In this document: positions 8,942 through 18,176 of the stretch, one piece after another
How positions within the stretch are numbered: the stretch's first letter is position 1
How the letters are laid out: every line of letters begins with the position of its first letter
Origin: Verrucomicrobiota bacterium
GTDB taxonomy: Bacteria; Verrucomicrobiota; Verrucomicrobiia; Opitutales; Opitutaceae
DNA length: 64,000 nt
Direction of reading: 5' to 3'
NCBI GenBank assembly: GCA_019136515.1
Contig: JAGVUB010000183.1
Span: forward strand, 62,001 to 126,000
Notes under the pieces: model-generated
The model's database searches: none
The model's input: only the letters and a program-made list of their open reading frames with translations
Told to the model about the DNA's origin: nothing
Made by a program: the position numbers and the translations under genes

Positions 8942-10699
8942 CTAGACCAGCGGAGCCGCCTTCGGCAACCGCACCACCACCGTGCCGGCCACCTTGTCGT
9001 GCCACGTCTGGCGCTCGTCGTCCCACAGGCACCAGAGGAATCCGAGCCCGACGGCGCACACCGACAGAAACGCCACGAGGGTGCGCACCATCGCCGTCGC
9101 GGCATCGATCGGCCGCCCATCGAGCCGCACCACCTTCAAGTTGAAGACGATGCCGCCCACGGTCGTGCCGCGCCACAGCCACAGCGCGAACATGTAGCCG
9201 CCGAACACGAGCGGAAAAGGCAACACCGACAGCACCACGGTGACGCCGCTGGCCACAGCCACCAGCACGAGATCGATCACCAGCGCCGCCAACCGCACGC
9301 CGAACTCTGCGCGCGGCAGCGTCGCCCCGACCAACACCGGCGGCACCGCTGCCACCAACCGTGAAGCGACAGGCTCCGGCGCCGGCATCACCGGCGGTAC
9401 CGCGGCACCAGCAGTCTCGGGCGCAGCCGCCGCCCCCGCGGACGATTCCGGGACCGCGGCCGGCGACACCGTTTTCGGCATCGCGCCCTCCCTCGACACC
9501 GCGGCCGACGCCACTGGCGCCACCGTCACATCCTCCGTACCAGCACGCACCGCGACCGGAGCCGCCGGGGATCCGGTGGCCGCAGCTGTCGCCGCCCGTT
9601 CCTGACGACGATTCCCCAAGACCGCGGCGACCACCATGCCGAGCCCGATCCAGGTCGCGAGCGTCCAGACCAGCAACCCGAGCATCGGCACACAGTAGAG
9701 CACCGCCATCACGACGGCGCCGATCAGCACCATCAGCCACGCGTGCCGAATCAGCTCGCCGCCGAACGGACGCACAAGACTGCGCCCCAGGAAGACGAGC
9801 ACGGCGGTCTTGCCGAAGATCATCCCGCCCACCAGCACCATCGCCAGCAGTGGCAGCAGGAGCACGCCCACCCCCGTCAGAATCAGGAGCAACGTGAGAA
9901 ACGGCGCCGCCGGAAGGAGCACGATCGCTGTCGTCAGCGTCGAACCCGGCCGTTCCTCGAGGACACGCGCGCAGGCGTTCACGCCCCGCCCGAACACCAC
10001 GGCGAGGAACAGCGACAACAACACCCCGCCGCCGAAGAGGTACCACGGCCACCGCAGGCTGGGCGACAGCACCCGCGAGTGCGTCACCACGTCGCCGCCC
10101 CACTGCAGCATCGGTCCGATCCGCGGCAGGAACGGCGCCACCGCCACCTGGTTGCCGACCGGCACATGGTGCGGATTTTCGACCCGGCCACCCACCGAGA
10201 CCAACTCCCCGGATACGCTCGCCTTCGGGCCGAGCGTCACGCCGCCGAAGATTGCCACCACCTCGTGCGCCCGCCCGTCGAGCGTCACGTGGCCGCCGAT
10301 CGCCACGACTTCGCCGTCGACACGGCCGCGGATCTCCACGCTGCCGCCGATCGCCACGACCTTGCTCGCCCGCTCGTTTTCCCGCAGGTAGGCGCCGCCG
10401 CCGATGGAGACGACCTCGCCCCGATCGATCCACTCCGGCGCGGTCGGAGCCGCCGGGCTGCTCGGCGCCGGCTCGGCCGACGGGGCCTTCTCGGGCAGAG
10501 GTTCGGCCATGGACGCAGGCGTGGTGCCGGTCTCCGCGGTCGGCTCGGCCGGGACCGCGGACTCGACCGCCGCGGGTGCGGCCGGGGCGGCAGCGTCGTT
10601 GTTTTCCGGAGCCGCGTCTTGCGCCGGCAGCGCGAGCGCGGCCGCGCAGGCGAGCCAGGCGCCGAACGCGAGGGGGAGGAAGGTGGAACGTGTTTTCAT
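8942..10699 (-). CDS. Membrane protein with polymer-forming (bactofilin-like) repeats and a C-terminal RDD domain
   Basis: A 585-residue protein that starts with a signal peptide (about 26 residues) and an Ala/Pro/Glu-rich linker to about residue 88. Residues about 90-165 repeat short strands such as VVAIGGSVEIRGRV and VVAIGGHVTLDGRA, the right-handed beta-helix pattern of polymer-forming cytoskeletal proteins. About four membrane segments follow, then a second Ala/Val-rich linker. The last 140 residues form an RDD domain (FGVRLAALVIDLVLV through WHDKVAGTVVV), a membrane domain found in transporters of unclear substrate. It is last in a minus-strand set with a sigma factor and a small membrane protein. 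The RDD assignment is firm; the role of the whole is unknown. Confidence 0.8.
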   Translation of the reverse strand: MKTRSTFLPLAFGAWLACAAALALPAQDAAPENNDAAAPAAPAAVESAVPAEPTAETGTTPASMAEPLPEKAPSAEPAPSSPAAPTAPEWIDRGEVVSIGGGAYLRENERASKVVAIGGSVEIRGRVDGEVVAIGGHVTLDGRAHEVVAIFGGVTLGPKASVSGELVSVGGRVENPHHVPVGNQVAVAPFLPRIGPMLQWGGDVVTHSRVLSPSLRWPWYLFGGGVLLSLFLAVVFGRGVNACARVLEERPGSTLTTAIVLLPAAPFLTLLLILTGVGVLLLPLLAMVLVGGMIFGKTAVLVFLGRSLVRPFGGELIRHAWLMVLIGAVVMAVLYCVPMLGLLVWTLATWIGLGMVVAAVLGNRRQERAATAAATGSPAAPVAVRAGTEDVTVAPVASAAVSREGAMPKTVSPAAVPESSAGAAAAPETAGAAVPPVMPAPEPVASRLVAAVPPVLVGATLPRAEFGVRLAALVIDLVLVAVASGVTVVLSVLPFPLVFGGYMFALWLWRGTTVGGIVFNLKVVRLDGRPIDAATAMVRTLVAFLSVCAVGLGFLWCLWDDERQTWHDKVAGTVVVRLPKAAPLV

Positions 10700-10724
10700 G
10701 AAGGGGGGAAGAAGGAAAGGGTCC

Positions 10725-11195
10725 TCAACGGTTCAGGTTCAGGCTGCGGTAGAGCCCGGAGCCGAGCGCGATCAGCAGCGCGTACGCGCCGCCGACCAGC
10801 ACCGTCAGTCCGAACAACCACGGTTGAAACTTTCGGATACACACGGCGGCGGCCTCCGCGAGCGCGGCGCCCGCCGCGGTGAGCGCCGGCCACCACGGCG
10901 CGCGCGCCGCGATCCAGGCGCCGTAGTCGAAGGCCCGCACCGCCTCGGCCCCGAGGAGGGACACTGCCGCAACCGCGAGCACCACGGCACCGGCGAGCGC
11001 GAGCACGGCCGTGCGCGGCACCACCGGCCACGCGCGCCAGCCGGCCTGCCACCAGGGGAGGTGTTGGCGGGACTGGAGCGCGGCGAACACACGGGCCTCG
11101 AGATCGGCCGGAGCGCGCTCGGCGGGCAGTTCGCGCAGCGCGCGGTGGACGAAGGCTTCGAGCGGTTGCGGGGAGCGCTGGTCGTTGGTGGGCAT
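10725..11195 (-). CDS. Small membrane protein downstream of an ECF sigma factor
   Basis: This 156-residue protein starts MPTNDQRSPQPLE and has a short cytoplasmic N-terminus with DLEARVFAALQ, then three hydrophobic segments (around residues 55-75, 95-110 and 125-145). Its position directly after an ECF sigma gene suggests an anti-sigma-like partner, since many ECF operons pair the two. No zinc-finger HxxxCxxC motif of classical anti-sigma proteins is present, so this rests on context only. A longer start at 11246 is possible but runs through a repeat element. The next gene starts 25 bp downstream. Confidence 0.65.
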   Translation of the reverse strand: MPTNDQRSPQPLEAFVHRALRELPAERAPADLEARVFAALQSRQHLPWWQAGWRAWPVVPRTAVLALAGAVVLAVAAVSLLGAEAVRAFDYGAWIAARAPWWPALTAAGAALAEAAAVCIRKFQPWLFGLTVLVGGAYALLIALGSGLYRSLNLNR

Positions 11196-11223
11196 GGCGA
11201 GAAAAGAGGGGCGAGAGGGGAAG

Positions 11224-11350
11224 CGACAGAAGGCAACAAAGGTCACGAAGGACGGGCCAAGCAGGTCGCGTGGGAGGTCCGGACCTTGCCGCGGTTTTGC
11301 GTCATCTCGATATCCATGGGGTCTTCGTTTCCTTCGTTGTCTTCGGTGGG
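11224..11350. repeat. Diverged MITE-like element between sigma factor and membrane protein genes
   Basis: The left end CGACAGAAGGCAACAAAG and the right end near 11332-11350 (CCTTCGTTGTCTTCGGTGG) resemble the inverted ends of the elements at 30793-30949 and 44184-44343. This copy is shorter and more diverged and fills most of the spacer within the sigma operon. Confidence 0.5.
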
Positions 11351-11363
11351 TTCTGGTGGCGGG

Positions 11364-11924
11364 TTAGGTGGTGAGTTCGCGGTGCTCGGTGGCGGCCTGA
11401 GTGAGGTGCCGGGCCAGCGCTTGGCGGGCGCGCAGGATGTCGGTCTTCACCTTGGCGAGCGAGACGCCGAGCCGCTGCGCGATCTCCTCGTAGGAGAGAT
11501 CCTCGAAATGGTAGAGCACGAGCGGCACGCGCTGCTTGTCGGGCAGCTTCGCGAGCGCCTGCTGCACCCACTCGCGGCGGTCGGCGGCATCAAGGTCGTT
11601 GAAGAAGGTCTCCGGTGCCGGAAAGTCGACGGGCGTCTCATCGGTGCCGCCGTCGTCGTCGCGGTGGAGCAGTTCGGAGAAGAAGCTCCAGCGCTTCCGG
11701 TAGCGTTGGAGGTGGTTGATGCTCAGATTGGTGGTGACGGTCTTGAGCCAGCCGCCGGCACCCTCGCCATCGCGCAGATCGTCGAAATGCTCGTAGGCCT
11801 TCAGGAACACCTCCTGCGAGATGTCCTCCGCCTGGGCCGGGTTGCCCAGGAGGCGGATCGCGGTGGTATAGACCATGTCCTGATAGCTGCGCATAAACGT
11901 CGTGAAGGCGGCGTGGTCGCTCAT
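11364..11924 (-). CDS. ECF-type RNA polymerase sigma-70 factor
   Basis: A 186-residue sigma factor from ATG 11924; a GTG at 11957 would add 11 residues and cannot be excluded, as neither start has a well-placed ribosome site. Region 2 spans residues about 6-75 (FMRSYQDMVYTTAIRLLG, DISQEVFLKAY). Region 4 lies at about 115-170, with LPDKQRVPLVLYHFEDLSYEEIAQ and SLAKVKTDILRAR forming the helix-turn-helix that reads the -35 element. It would direct transcription of a small regulon, probably including its own operon. The two membrane-associated genes downstream may sense envelope conditions. It is divergent from the histidine kinase gene at 12166. Confidence 0.9.
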   Translation of the reverse strand: MSDHAAFTTFMRSYQDMVYTTAIRLLGNPAQAEDISQEVFLKAYEHFDDLRDGEGAGGWLKTVTTNLSINHLQRYRKRWSFFSELLHRDDDGGTDETPVDFPAPETFFNDLDAADRREWVQQALAKLPDKQRVPLVLYHFEDLSYEEIAQRLGVSLAKVKTDILRARQALARHLTQAATEHRELTT

Positions 11925-12165
11925 TCCTGCGGCGGCACTGGTTGGAGATTCGTTCACGACGAGAACACGGCAGCCCGGGGAAAGTCGCAGAATTCACCGC
12001 GCAAAGAAACCGCAAACGCGCCCCTGCTCTCCGGCCACCGCCGACGGCCCACCGTCCACGGGCAACAGTCCACTGCCCACCGGCCACCAGCAACCGCCCG
12101 CTGCCGGAATAGGGTCAACCTCCGGGCCCGCGGGCCGATGTACGCCCATCAGGTTCGCACCACGG

Positions 12166-13812
12166 ATGAAACTCGCCACCCGGCTCGCCCTCCTCTTTGG
12201 CGTCCTCGCCTCTATCTTCTTGGGGGCGTTGACGTTCCTGCATGCCGCCCAGCAGCGCAGCGCGGCGAAGCTGCGCACAGAGATCGCGAACGACAAAGCC
12301 CGCCAACTCGCGCGCCTCGTCGCCCTCTCCGGCAACACCCTCGAACGCTTCGCCGCCGACTATACCCAGTGGGACGAGATGTGCGCCTTCGTGCTCAGCC
12401 ACGATCCCGCGTGGGCCACCATCAACCTTGAGCAGAGCGTGGCCAGTTGGGGTTTCCACGGGGTTTGGGTGTTCGACGCCGCGCGGCGCGAGATCTACCG
12501 GCACCAGCGCGCGCCGTTCACCGCCGCCGACCTCGCCGCGATCCCCTCCGCCCCGTTGTTCGCCCGCCTGTGCGGGACCGATCGCCTGCACTTCTTCGCC
12601 AACTCGCCCCGCGGGCTGGTCGAGGTTCGCACAGCCCCGATCCATCCCTCCGACGAGAACCGGAACGGCGAGCCGCCGCGGGGCTGGTTCATGGTCGCAC
12701 GCCTCTGGGACGAGGCCCAGTTCGCCCAACTCGGCACCCTCACCGACAGCCAAGTCTCCCTCGCCCCCCTGCCGGGCGCGAGCGATCCGGCCATGGTCGA
12801 AACCAGCCAAACGTTGCACGACTGGTCCGGACAACCGCTGCTGCGGCTCACGCTGCGCCACACCAGCCCGCTGCTGGCCAACATGATCGCCTACGACGCC
12901 ACCGAGGTCGCCCTCTTTCTGGCGTTCGGACTCGCGTTTCTCGGGGTCGCCACCTGGTTCGTCCATCGCTGGGTCCACCACCCCCTCCGCCGGATCGAGG
13001 CCAGCCTCCAGACTGGCGATCCCGCCCTCGCCGCCCCACTGCAGGCCAACCGCGACGAGTTCGGCCGCATCGCCACCCTCATCCGCACCGCCGCCGCCCA
13101 ACGCGAGACCCTGCGGCGCGAGATCGCGGACCGCACCGCCGCCGAGCAGGAGCTCCGGCGAACCTTCGCCGCCCGCGCCGCCCTCGGCCGCGACCTGCAC
13201 GACGGTGTGATCCAGTCGATCTACGCCACCGGCATGACGCTCCAAGGTGCCGGCCAGCTCATCTACGACGAACCACGCGAGGCGCAGCGCCGCCTTTCCA
13301 CCTGTGTCGAGACCCTCAACCGCACCATCACCCAGCTACGCAGCTACATCGCCGGCCTCGAGGCGCCCGCCACCCCACCGGTCGCCCTCGCCGATGGGCT
13401 GCAGCGACTCCTCCACGAGATGCACGCCGCCCGGCCGGTTGAATACGACGTGCAGGTCGATCCGCTGCTCGCCGCCGCCCTCCCGCAGGACACCATCGTC
13501 CAGCTGCTCTTCATCGCCCGCGAGGCCGTCAGCAACGCCCTGCGCCACAGCCAGGCCACGCACATCGCCCTAGGGCTCGACACCGCCGCCGGCGAACCCG
13601 CCTTCACCGTGGAGGACGACGGCTGCGGCTTCGATCCGGGCGACGCCGCCGGCCGCGGCCACGGGCTCGACAACATGACCCGCCGCGCCGAGGAGATTGG
13701 CGCCTCGCTCACCCTCGAATCCGTCGCCGGTCGCGGCACCCGGGTGCGGGTCGAGCTGCCGTGGTCCGGCCTCGAGTCCGACCGTTCCGTCTCCACCACC
13801 TCCACCCCATGA
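12166..13812 (+). CDS. Membrane sensor histidine kinase (CHASE4-HAMP-HisKA_3)
   Basis: A 548-residue kinase. One membrane helix (about 8-27) is followed by an extracytoplasmic domain to about 240 with ADYTQWDEMCAFV, a CHASE4 hallmark. A second helix (about 245-270) and a HAMP linker come next. The dimerisation domain of the HisKA_3 family has the phosphorylated histidine in GRDLHDGVIQ (His about 345). The ATPase domain shows an N-box AREAVSNALRHS, then DDGCGFDP and GHGLDNMTRRA. HisKA_3 kinases act on NarL-type response regulators, and one follows directly with a 4-bp ATGA overlap. The signal is unknown. The ATG at 12166 was chosen because it opens directly onto the first membrane helix. Confidence 0.92.
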   Translation: MKLATRLALLFGVLASIFLGALTFLHAAQQRSAAKLRTEIANDKARQLARLVALSGNTLERFAADYTQWDEMCAFVLSHDPAWATINLEQSVASWGFHGVWVFDAARREIYRHQRAPFTAADLAAIPSAPLFARLCGTDRLHFFANSPRGLVEVRTAPIHPSDENRNGEPPRGWFMVARLWDEAQFAQLGTLTDSQVSLAPLPGASDPAMVETSQTLHDWSGQPLLRLTLRHTSPLLANMIAYDATEVALFLAFGLAFLGVATWFVHRWVHHPLRRIEASLQTGDPALAAPLQANRDEFGRIATLIRTAAAQRETLRREIADRTAAEQELRRTFAARAALGRDLHDGVIQSIYATGMTLQGAGQLIYDEPREAQRRLSTCVETLNRTITQLRSYIAGLEAPATPPVALADGLQRLLHEMHAARPVEYDVQVDPLLAAALPQDTIVQLLFIAREAVSNALRHSQATHIALGLDTAAGEPAFTVEDDGCGFDPGDAAGRGHGLDNMTRRAEEIGASLTLESVAGRGTRVRVELPWSGLESDRSVSTTSTP

Positions 13813-14465
13813 ACCCGCCCGGCCGGCGTATCCGTGTCCTGATCGTCGACGACAGCGAGCTCGTCCGCCTCGGCCTGCGCACCCTGCTCGGCTCGTATCC
13901 CGACATCGAGGTCGTGGGCGAGGTCGAGTCCGCCGGGGCCGCGCTGCGCGAGGTCGCGGCGCTGCAGCCCCAGCTGGTCCTGCTCGACCTGCGCCTGCCC
14001 GACGGCGACGGCTGCGAGGTGTGCCGCCGGATCCTGCGCGAGCAGCCCGATTGCCGCGTGCTCGTGCTCAGCTCGGTGCTCGACGCGCGCACCGTGTCCG
14101 AGGCCATCACCGCCGGCGCCCACGGCTACCTGCTCAAGGACATCAACGGGCCCGGCTTGGTCCAGGCCATCGTCGATGTCGCCGCCGGCCGCACCGTGCT
14201 CGCGCCCGCGATCACCTCGCAGGTGATGCAGCTCATGCGCACCAACCAGCAGCAGGAGAACCTGCGCCGGCGCCTCGACTCGCTCTCGGCCCAGGAGCAG
14301 CGCGTGCTCGCCCATGTCGCCCGCGGCCTCACCAACAAGGAGGTCGCCGCCGAGCTCGGTTTGAGTGAAAAGACCGTCAAGAACTACCTGAGCAACCTGT
14401 TCGAGAAGCTCCAGATCTCCCGCCGCTCCCAAGCCGTGGCGCTGTACGCCGAGATGAAGGACTGA
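13809..14465 (+). CDS. NarL/FixJ-family response regulator
   Basis: A 218-residue two-domain regulator. The receiver domain (residues about 8-125) has the acidic pair DD at 14-15, phosphoacceptor Asp60 in LVLLDLRLPDGDG, and the conserved Lys in YLLKDI. A LuxR-type helix-turn-helix fills about 155-215 (LSAQEQRVLAHVARGLTNKEVAAELGLSEKTVKNYLSNLFEKL). It overlaps the kinase stop by 4 bp, so kinase and regulator are co-translated and very probably partners. The prepilin genes begin 127 bp downstream on the same strand, so they may be co-transcribed or regulated by this pair; that is inference. Confidence 0.94.
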   Translation: MNPPGRRIRVLIVDDSELVRLGLRTLLGSYPDIEVVGEVESAGAALREVAALQPQLVLLDLRLPDGDGCEVCRRILREQPDCRVLVLSSVLDARTVSEAITAGAHGYLLKDINGPGLVQAIVDVAAGRTVLAPAITSQVMQLMRTNQQQENLRRRLDSLSAQEQRVLAHVARGLTNKEVAAELGLSEKTVKNYLSNLFEKLQISRRSQAVALYAEMKD

Positions 14466-14592
14466 ACAGGGGGTTACCGGGAGCGGGTCGAAGGCGGGAC
14501 CGGGGCGCGCACCCTAGGGCTTTGCACGGACTTCCGGCCCTAGCGGAGCAGGGAGCCATTTCCGGCATCTGCCCGTTCACGGTTCGGCCGCG

Positions 14593-15138
14593 ATGGACGA
14601 TATTTTGACCATGCGCAGATCGTCCGCCTTCCCTCCCGCCGACCCGCGAGGCTTCACCCTCGTCGAGGTGATGTTGGCCAGCGTCGTCCTTGTCACCATC
14701 TTCTTGGGTGCACTCGCCGCGCTCGTCCATGGCTTCGGCATGCTCGACACCGCGCGCAACACCACCCTCGCCGCGCAGATCATCCAGAGCGAGATCGAGG
14801 ATCTCCGCCTCCAGCCCTGGACGGCGCTCAACGCCCGCCCCGTCGACACCGCCGAAACCCTCGACCTCGCGCACTCCATCGGCAGCACCCTCGGCGCCGC
14901 CGAGCTCGCCGAACTCTCCCAGCGCTTCACCGTCACCCGCCGCTTCGCCAACGTCGCCGGCCGCACCGGTCTGGATGCCGACGGCACAACCACCATTCCC
15001 ACCTTCAAGCGCGTCACCTTCACCGTCGCGTGGACCGACTACCACCACCGCTCCCACACCCGCAGCTACGAGACCTACCTCGGCTACCGCGGACTGAGCG
15101 ACTACTTCGCCGCCACCCACACCCCCAACACCCCATGA
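14593..15138 (+). CDS. Prepilin-type protein (PilV-like minor pilin or pseudopilin)
   Basis: This 181-residue protein has a basic leader ending in Gly, then FTLVEVM, the prepilin peptidase site with Phe+1 and Glu+5, and a hydrophobic helix of about 20 residues. The remainder would be the exported pilin head. Cut after Gly, it would enter a type IV pilus or type II secretion pseudopilus. Its place as first of three genes (pilV-, pilW-, pilX-like) fits minor pilins that prime assembly. Starts at 14593 or 14611 are both possible. The stop overlaps the next start (ATGA, 15135-15138). Confidence 0.88.
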   Translation: MDDILTMRRSSAFPPADPRGFTLVEVMLASVVLVTIFLGALAALVHGFGMLDTARNTTLAAQIIQSEIEDLRLQPWTALNARPVDTAETLDLAHSIGSTLGAAELAELSQRFTVTRRFANVAGRTGLDADGTTTIPTFKRVTFTVAWTDYHHRSHTRSYETYLGYRGLSDYFAATHTPNTP

Positions 15139-15669
15139 AAACCTTCTCCCGTCGCGGCGTCTCCCTCGTCGAGCTCATGGTCGCCATGGCCCTGAGCGGC
15201 CTCGTGCTCGGTGGAGTGCTCGGCACCTTCCTCTTCACCACCCGCAGTTCCGTCCGCATCTCCAACTACTCGACCATGGAGCAGCAGACCGCCCGCGGCC
15301 TCGAGTTGCTCGGCCGCGAGCTGCGCATGGCCCAGAGCATCGTCACCTCCGGCACGCCGATCTCCCAGATCACCCTGGCCGTGCCCACCTCCGGCTCGAG
15401 CACCTACAGCGTCACCTACGCCTACAACAGCACGGCCCGCACCCTCTCGCGCCAGCAGACCGGCCACGCGGCGTCGGTGATCGTCAACGACATCGTGCCC
15501 GGCGCCTTCGCGCTTCCAGCGCTACGACTACGACCAGCAGCCCGCCGTCAACGACTACGGCACCAAGCAGCTCCAGCTCACCATGACCATCGCCCCGGAG
15601 ACCAAGGGCCTCGTCGCCACCGCCAGCAAGCGCGTCATCTCCTCCCGTTTCGTCCTCCGCAACCGCTAA
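15135..15669 (+). CDS. Prepilin-type protein (PilW-like), apparent frameshift near 15513
   Basis: The leader MKTFSRRG precedes VSLVELM, a prepilin peptidase site with Glu+5, and a hydrophobic helix, so this is a second minor pilin or pseudopilin. The starting frame stays protein-like to GAFA at 15512 and then turns into an Arg/Pro-rich nonsense tail. Skipping one base (C15513) restores a pilin-like end, FQRYDYDQQPAVNDYG through SRFVLRNR, stopping at 15667-15669 just before the next gene. One extra base therefore explains the break. It may be a sequencing error or a true mutation that would truncate the head domain. Read through the shift, the protein is about 177 residues. It is coupled to the upstream gene by ATGA. 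Confidence 0.75.
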
Positions 15670-15681
15670 CCCATCCCTCCT

Positions 15682-17154
15682 ATGTATCATAATCCTTATT
15701 CCAAGCGGGGATCCGTGCTCATGGTCGCCCTCATTCTCGGCCTGGTGCTGGCCGTTCTCGCCGGCAGCTACCTCTCGCTCGCGCTCGGCGCGCTGCGCAC
15801 CTCCACCCGCAGCTTCCACTACAACACCGCCTTCAACGTCGCCGAGGCCGGCCTCGAGGAGGCCCTCTGGGCCCTCAACAACCAGGACTGGACCCGCCGC
15901 ACCTGGGTCGAAAGCGGCAGCTCCCGCATCCTCACCGGCAACTTCGCCACCCCGGACACCACCGACGCCACCGGCGTGCGCGCCTACTTCAACGTCATCG
16001 TCGAGAACGCCGCCGCCAGCGCCCCGACCATCGTCGCCGAAGGTGTCGTGCGGCCCACCCACGGCGCGCTCATCCGCAAGCAGATCCGCGTCAGCGCCCG
16101 CTCCACCAATCTCTTCATGCCGCCCTTCACCGCCATCACCGCCCTCAACCTCAACGGCGGCGAGATCGACAGCTACCGCATGGCCGACGGCAACTACGCC
16201 ACCGCCCCCCGCCGCTACGAGACCACCGTCGCCAGCCCCACCGTCACCATCGGCGACATCAGCATCGGCAGCCCGGCCGACATCTACGGCTACGTCACGG
16301 TGGGCGTCGGCGGCGCCAATTCCAGCAGCTTCCTCTCCACGATCAAAGGCAGCGTCACCAGCGCCACCACCGCCGCCGGCCAGGACGGCGTCGTCACCGC
16401 CGGCAGCAACCTCATCGACACCAACCGCATCGCCTTCGACTTCTACCAGGACTTCCCGATGCCCACCGAGCCCACCGGCACCTTCACCGACACCTTCCCG
16501 GCCGCCGACGCCAACGGCATGATCGTCCTCGGCGACGCCACCGGCGCGACCACCAAGCGTTATCAGCTCACCAACTACACCGTGCCGAACAAGACGACCC
16601 TGCTCGTCGTCGGCCCGGTCGAGTTCAAGGTGCTCGGCTCCTTCACCGCCGGTGGTCAGGCCGCCGTCACCGTCCTCAACGGCACCTGCACGATCACCCC
16701 GAGCAAAGCCGCCCCCATCACCTACACCACCGCGCCCGACACCGCGACCACCGACCCCGCCTCGCTCACGATCTACGCCTACGGCGACCTCGCGATCTCC
16801 GGCAACGGCGCGCTTGTCGGCGGCAAGATCCCCGGTGCCAACATCGGCGCCGACCCCACCAAGCTCCAGATCTACGGCCTCGCCCCCACCAGCCAGAACT
16901 TCGACATCGGCGGCAACGGCAATCTGGCCGCCGCCATCTACGCTCCGCGTGCCAACATGAAGTTCAACGGCGGCGGCTCCAGCGGCTACTTCGCCGGCGC
17001 CACGGTGGCCAACAACATCACCGTCAACGGCAACGGCTACCGCGTCCGCTTTCCCGAGGAGATGGCCGACATGAACAACGCCACCACCTACCAGATCTCG
17101 CGCTGGCTCGAGCTCACCGACCGCGCCGCTTGGCACGACTTCGCCGCCAACTGA
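15682..17154 (+). CDS. PilX-like protein with N-terminal membrane helix
   Basis: This 490-residue protein starts MYHNPYSKRGSVLMVALILGLVLAVLAGSYLSLAL without a Glu+5, as in PilX_N-type proteins that accompany PilV and PilW. The GLEEALWALN segment after the helix is typical of that family. The long remainder is rich in Gly, Thr and Asn and contains repeated short strands (LNLNGGEIDSYR, AISGNGALVGGKIPGANIG), probably a secreted beta-rich domain. It may be a pilus-tip or surface component. It starts 13 bp after the pilW-like gene and is followed by a strong hairpin. Confidence 0.82.
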   Translation: MYHNPYSKRGSVLMVALILGLVLAVLAGSYLSLALGALRTSTRSFHYNTAFNVAEAGLEEALWALNNQDWTRRTWVESGSSRILTGNFATPDTTDATGVRAYFNVIVENAAASAPTIVAEGVVRPTHGALIRKQIRVSARSTNLFMPPFTAITALNLNGGEIDSYRMADGNYATAPRRYETTVASPTVTIGDISIGSPADIYGYVTVGVGGANSSSFLSTIKGSVTSATTAAGQDGVVTAGSNLIDTNRIAFDFYQDFPMPTEPTGTFTDTFPAADANGMIVLGDATGATTKRYQLTNYTVPNKTTLLVVGPVEFKVLGSFTAGGQAAVTVLNGTCTITPSKAAPITYTTAPDTATTDPASLTIYAYGDLAISGNGALVGGKIPGANIGADPTKLQIYGLAPTSQNFDIGGNGNLAAAIYAPRANMKFNGGGSSGYFAGATVANNITVNGNGYRVRFPEEMADMNNATTYQISRWLELTDRAAWHDFAAN

Positions 17155-17188
17155 CGGCGCCCCCGCGATCCCCGGGAGCAGGCGGAGC

Positions 17189-17228
17189 GAACCCCGGCGT
17201 GCTGCTGGACGGCAGCACGCCGGGGTTC
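17189..17228 (+). terminator. Long perfect hairpin after the pilin genes
   Basis: A 17-bp perfect stem joins GAACCCCGGCGTGCTGC and GCAGCACGCCGGGGTTC with a six-base loop. It lies 35 bp after the pilX-like stop. No T-run follows, so it may end transcription inefficiently, protect the RNA end, or serve both strands, since rnpB converges from the right. Confidence 0.6.
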
Positions 17229-17264
17229 ATCGTCTTCCGCCGTATGGACCGCGGCGGAGAAAAA

Positions 17265-17705
17265 GCGGTTTCGGAGCCTGTAAGCCAGATTCTGTCCGGC
17301 GCCTTGCGGCGCCGGCGCATTCATTTTTCTCGCACCCCTCGCGGGGCACGCCCGCGGCTGCGACCGGCGACCGGAGCCGCCTGGCGCGCCGCGGGTGCGA
17401 CCTACCCGGGACGTATTCGGCGGGCCACCGCGTCCCCTATTTGGCCTTGCACCGGGTTGGGTTTCTCGTGCCGCCGGCGTCGCCGCACGGCGCGGTGGGC
17501 TCTTACCCCACCTTTTCACCATCACTCCCCGGCCGGACGAACGTGAGATTCGCCTTGGGCCGAGGGGCTGTCTGTTTTCTGTGATACTGTCCGTCGCGCC
17601 GCCTTGAAACGACGCGCCCCCGCTTGCGTGGGGAACCCTGCCCTGTGGTGTCTGGACTTTCCTCTCGGTTCAAAGAACGGAGCGAATGCGCGGCTCCGAA
17701 ACCGC
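17265..17705 (-). ncRNA. rnpB: RNase P RNA, bacterial class A
   Basis: On the minus strand the conserved RNase P core is visible: GAGGAAAGTCC, ACCACAGGGCAGGGTTCC, GGTAAGAGCCCACCG, GCAAGGCCAAATAGGGG and ACAGAATCTGGCTTACAGG in the right order. The two ends pair as helix P1: GGTTTCGGAGCC at the 5' end (17692-17703) with GGCTCCGAAACC at the 3' end (17267-17278). TTTTT follows the P1 strand, so it doubles as terminator. RNase P RNA is the catalytic subunit that removes 5' leaders from precursor tRNAs. The ends are set by P1 pairing and may be off by a few bases. Confidence 0.95.
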
Positions 17706-17909
17706 GCGCACCCTACGGTCCGCCCCGTCCCCCGCAACCACCGAATCCGCCTGCGCGCGAGCAAGCGCGCGCTGCACGACCAAACAACACAGCGCCGGCG
17801 CCCCTGCCGGCGATTCCTCCACCCGTTGGGCGCGGCCTCGGTCGCGCCGCTTCCGTGCGAGAGCCCCGGAAAGTGGAGCCGCAGATGAACACTGATCGGC
17901 CACGACGTC

Positions 17910-17933
17910 GTAGCGAAGCCCGTGAGGGCTTCG
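17910..17933 (+). repeat. REP hairpin, GTAG head, GTGA loop
   Basis: GTAG is followed by an 8-bp perfect stem CGAAGCCC/GGGCTTCG around the loop GTGA. The same unit occurs at 32384-32407 and 37589-37612. Confidence 0.8.
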
Positions 17934-18176
17934 GTTCCATGTGGCACGGGTCTCCAGACCCGTGGTCCGCCGCGCCGCCGCCGTTGAGCCTTCCCGTAGC
18001 GAAAGCCGCCAAGGCATTCGTTCCCGAACCGGAAATCGACCACAGATTTCCCAGAGCGGCTCCGCCGCAACCAAGGCAGGTGGAACCGTTCTGCGGTACG
18101 GCAGAACACGCTGATACACGCCGATCCGGAAGATGGCCGAAGACGCGCCGAGCCGACACGGGAGACGGAATTGCCT

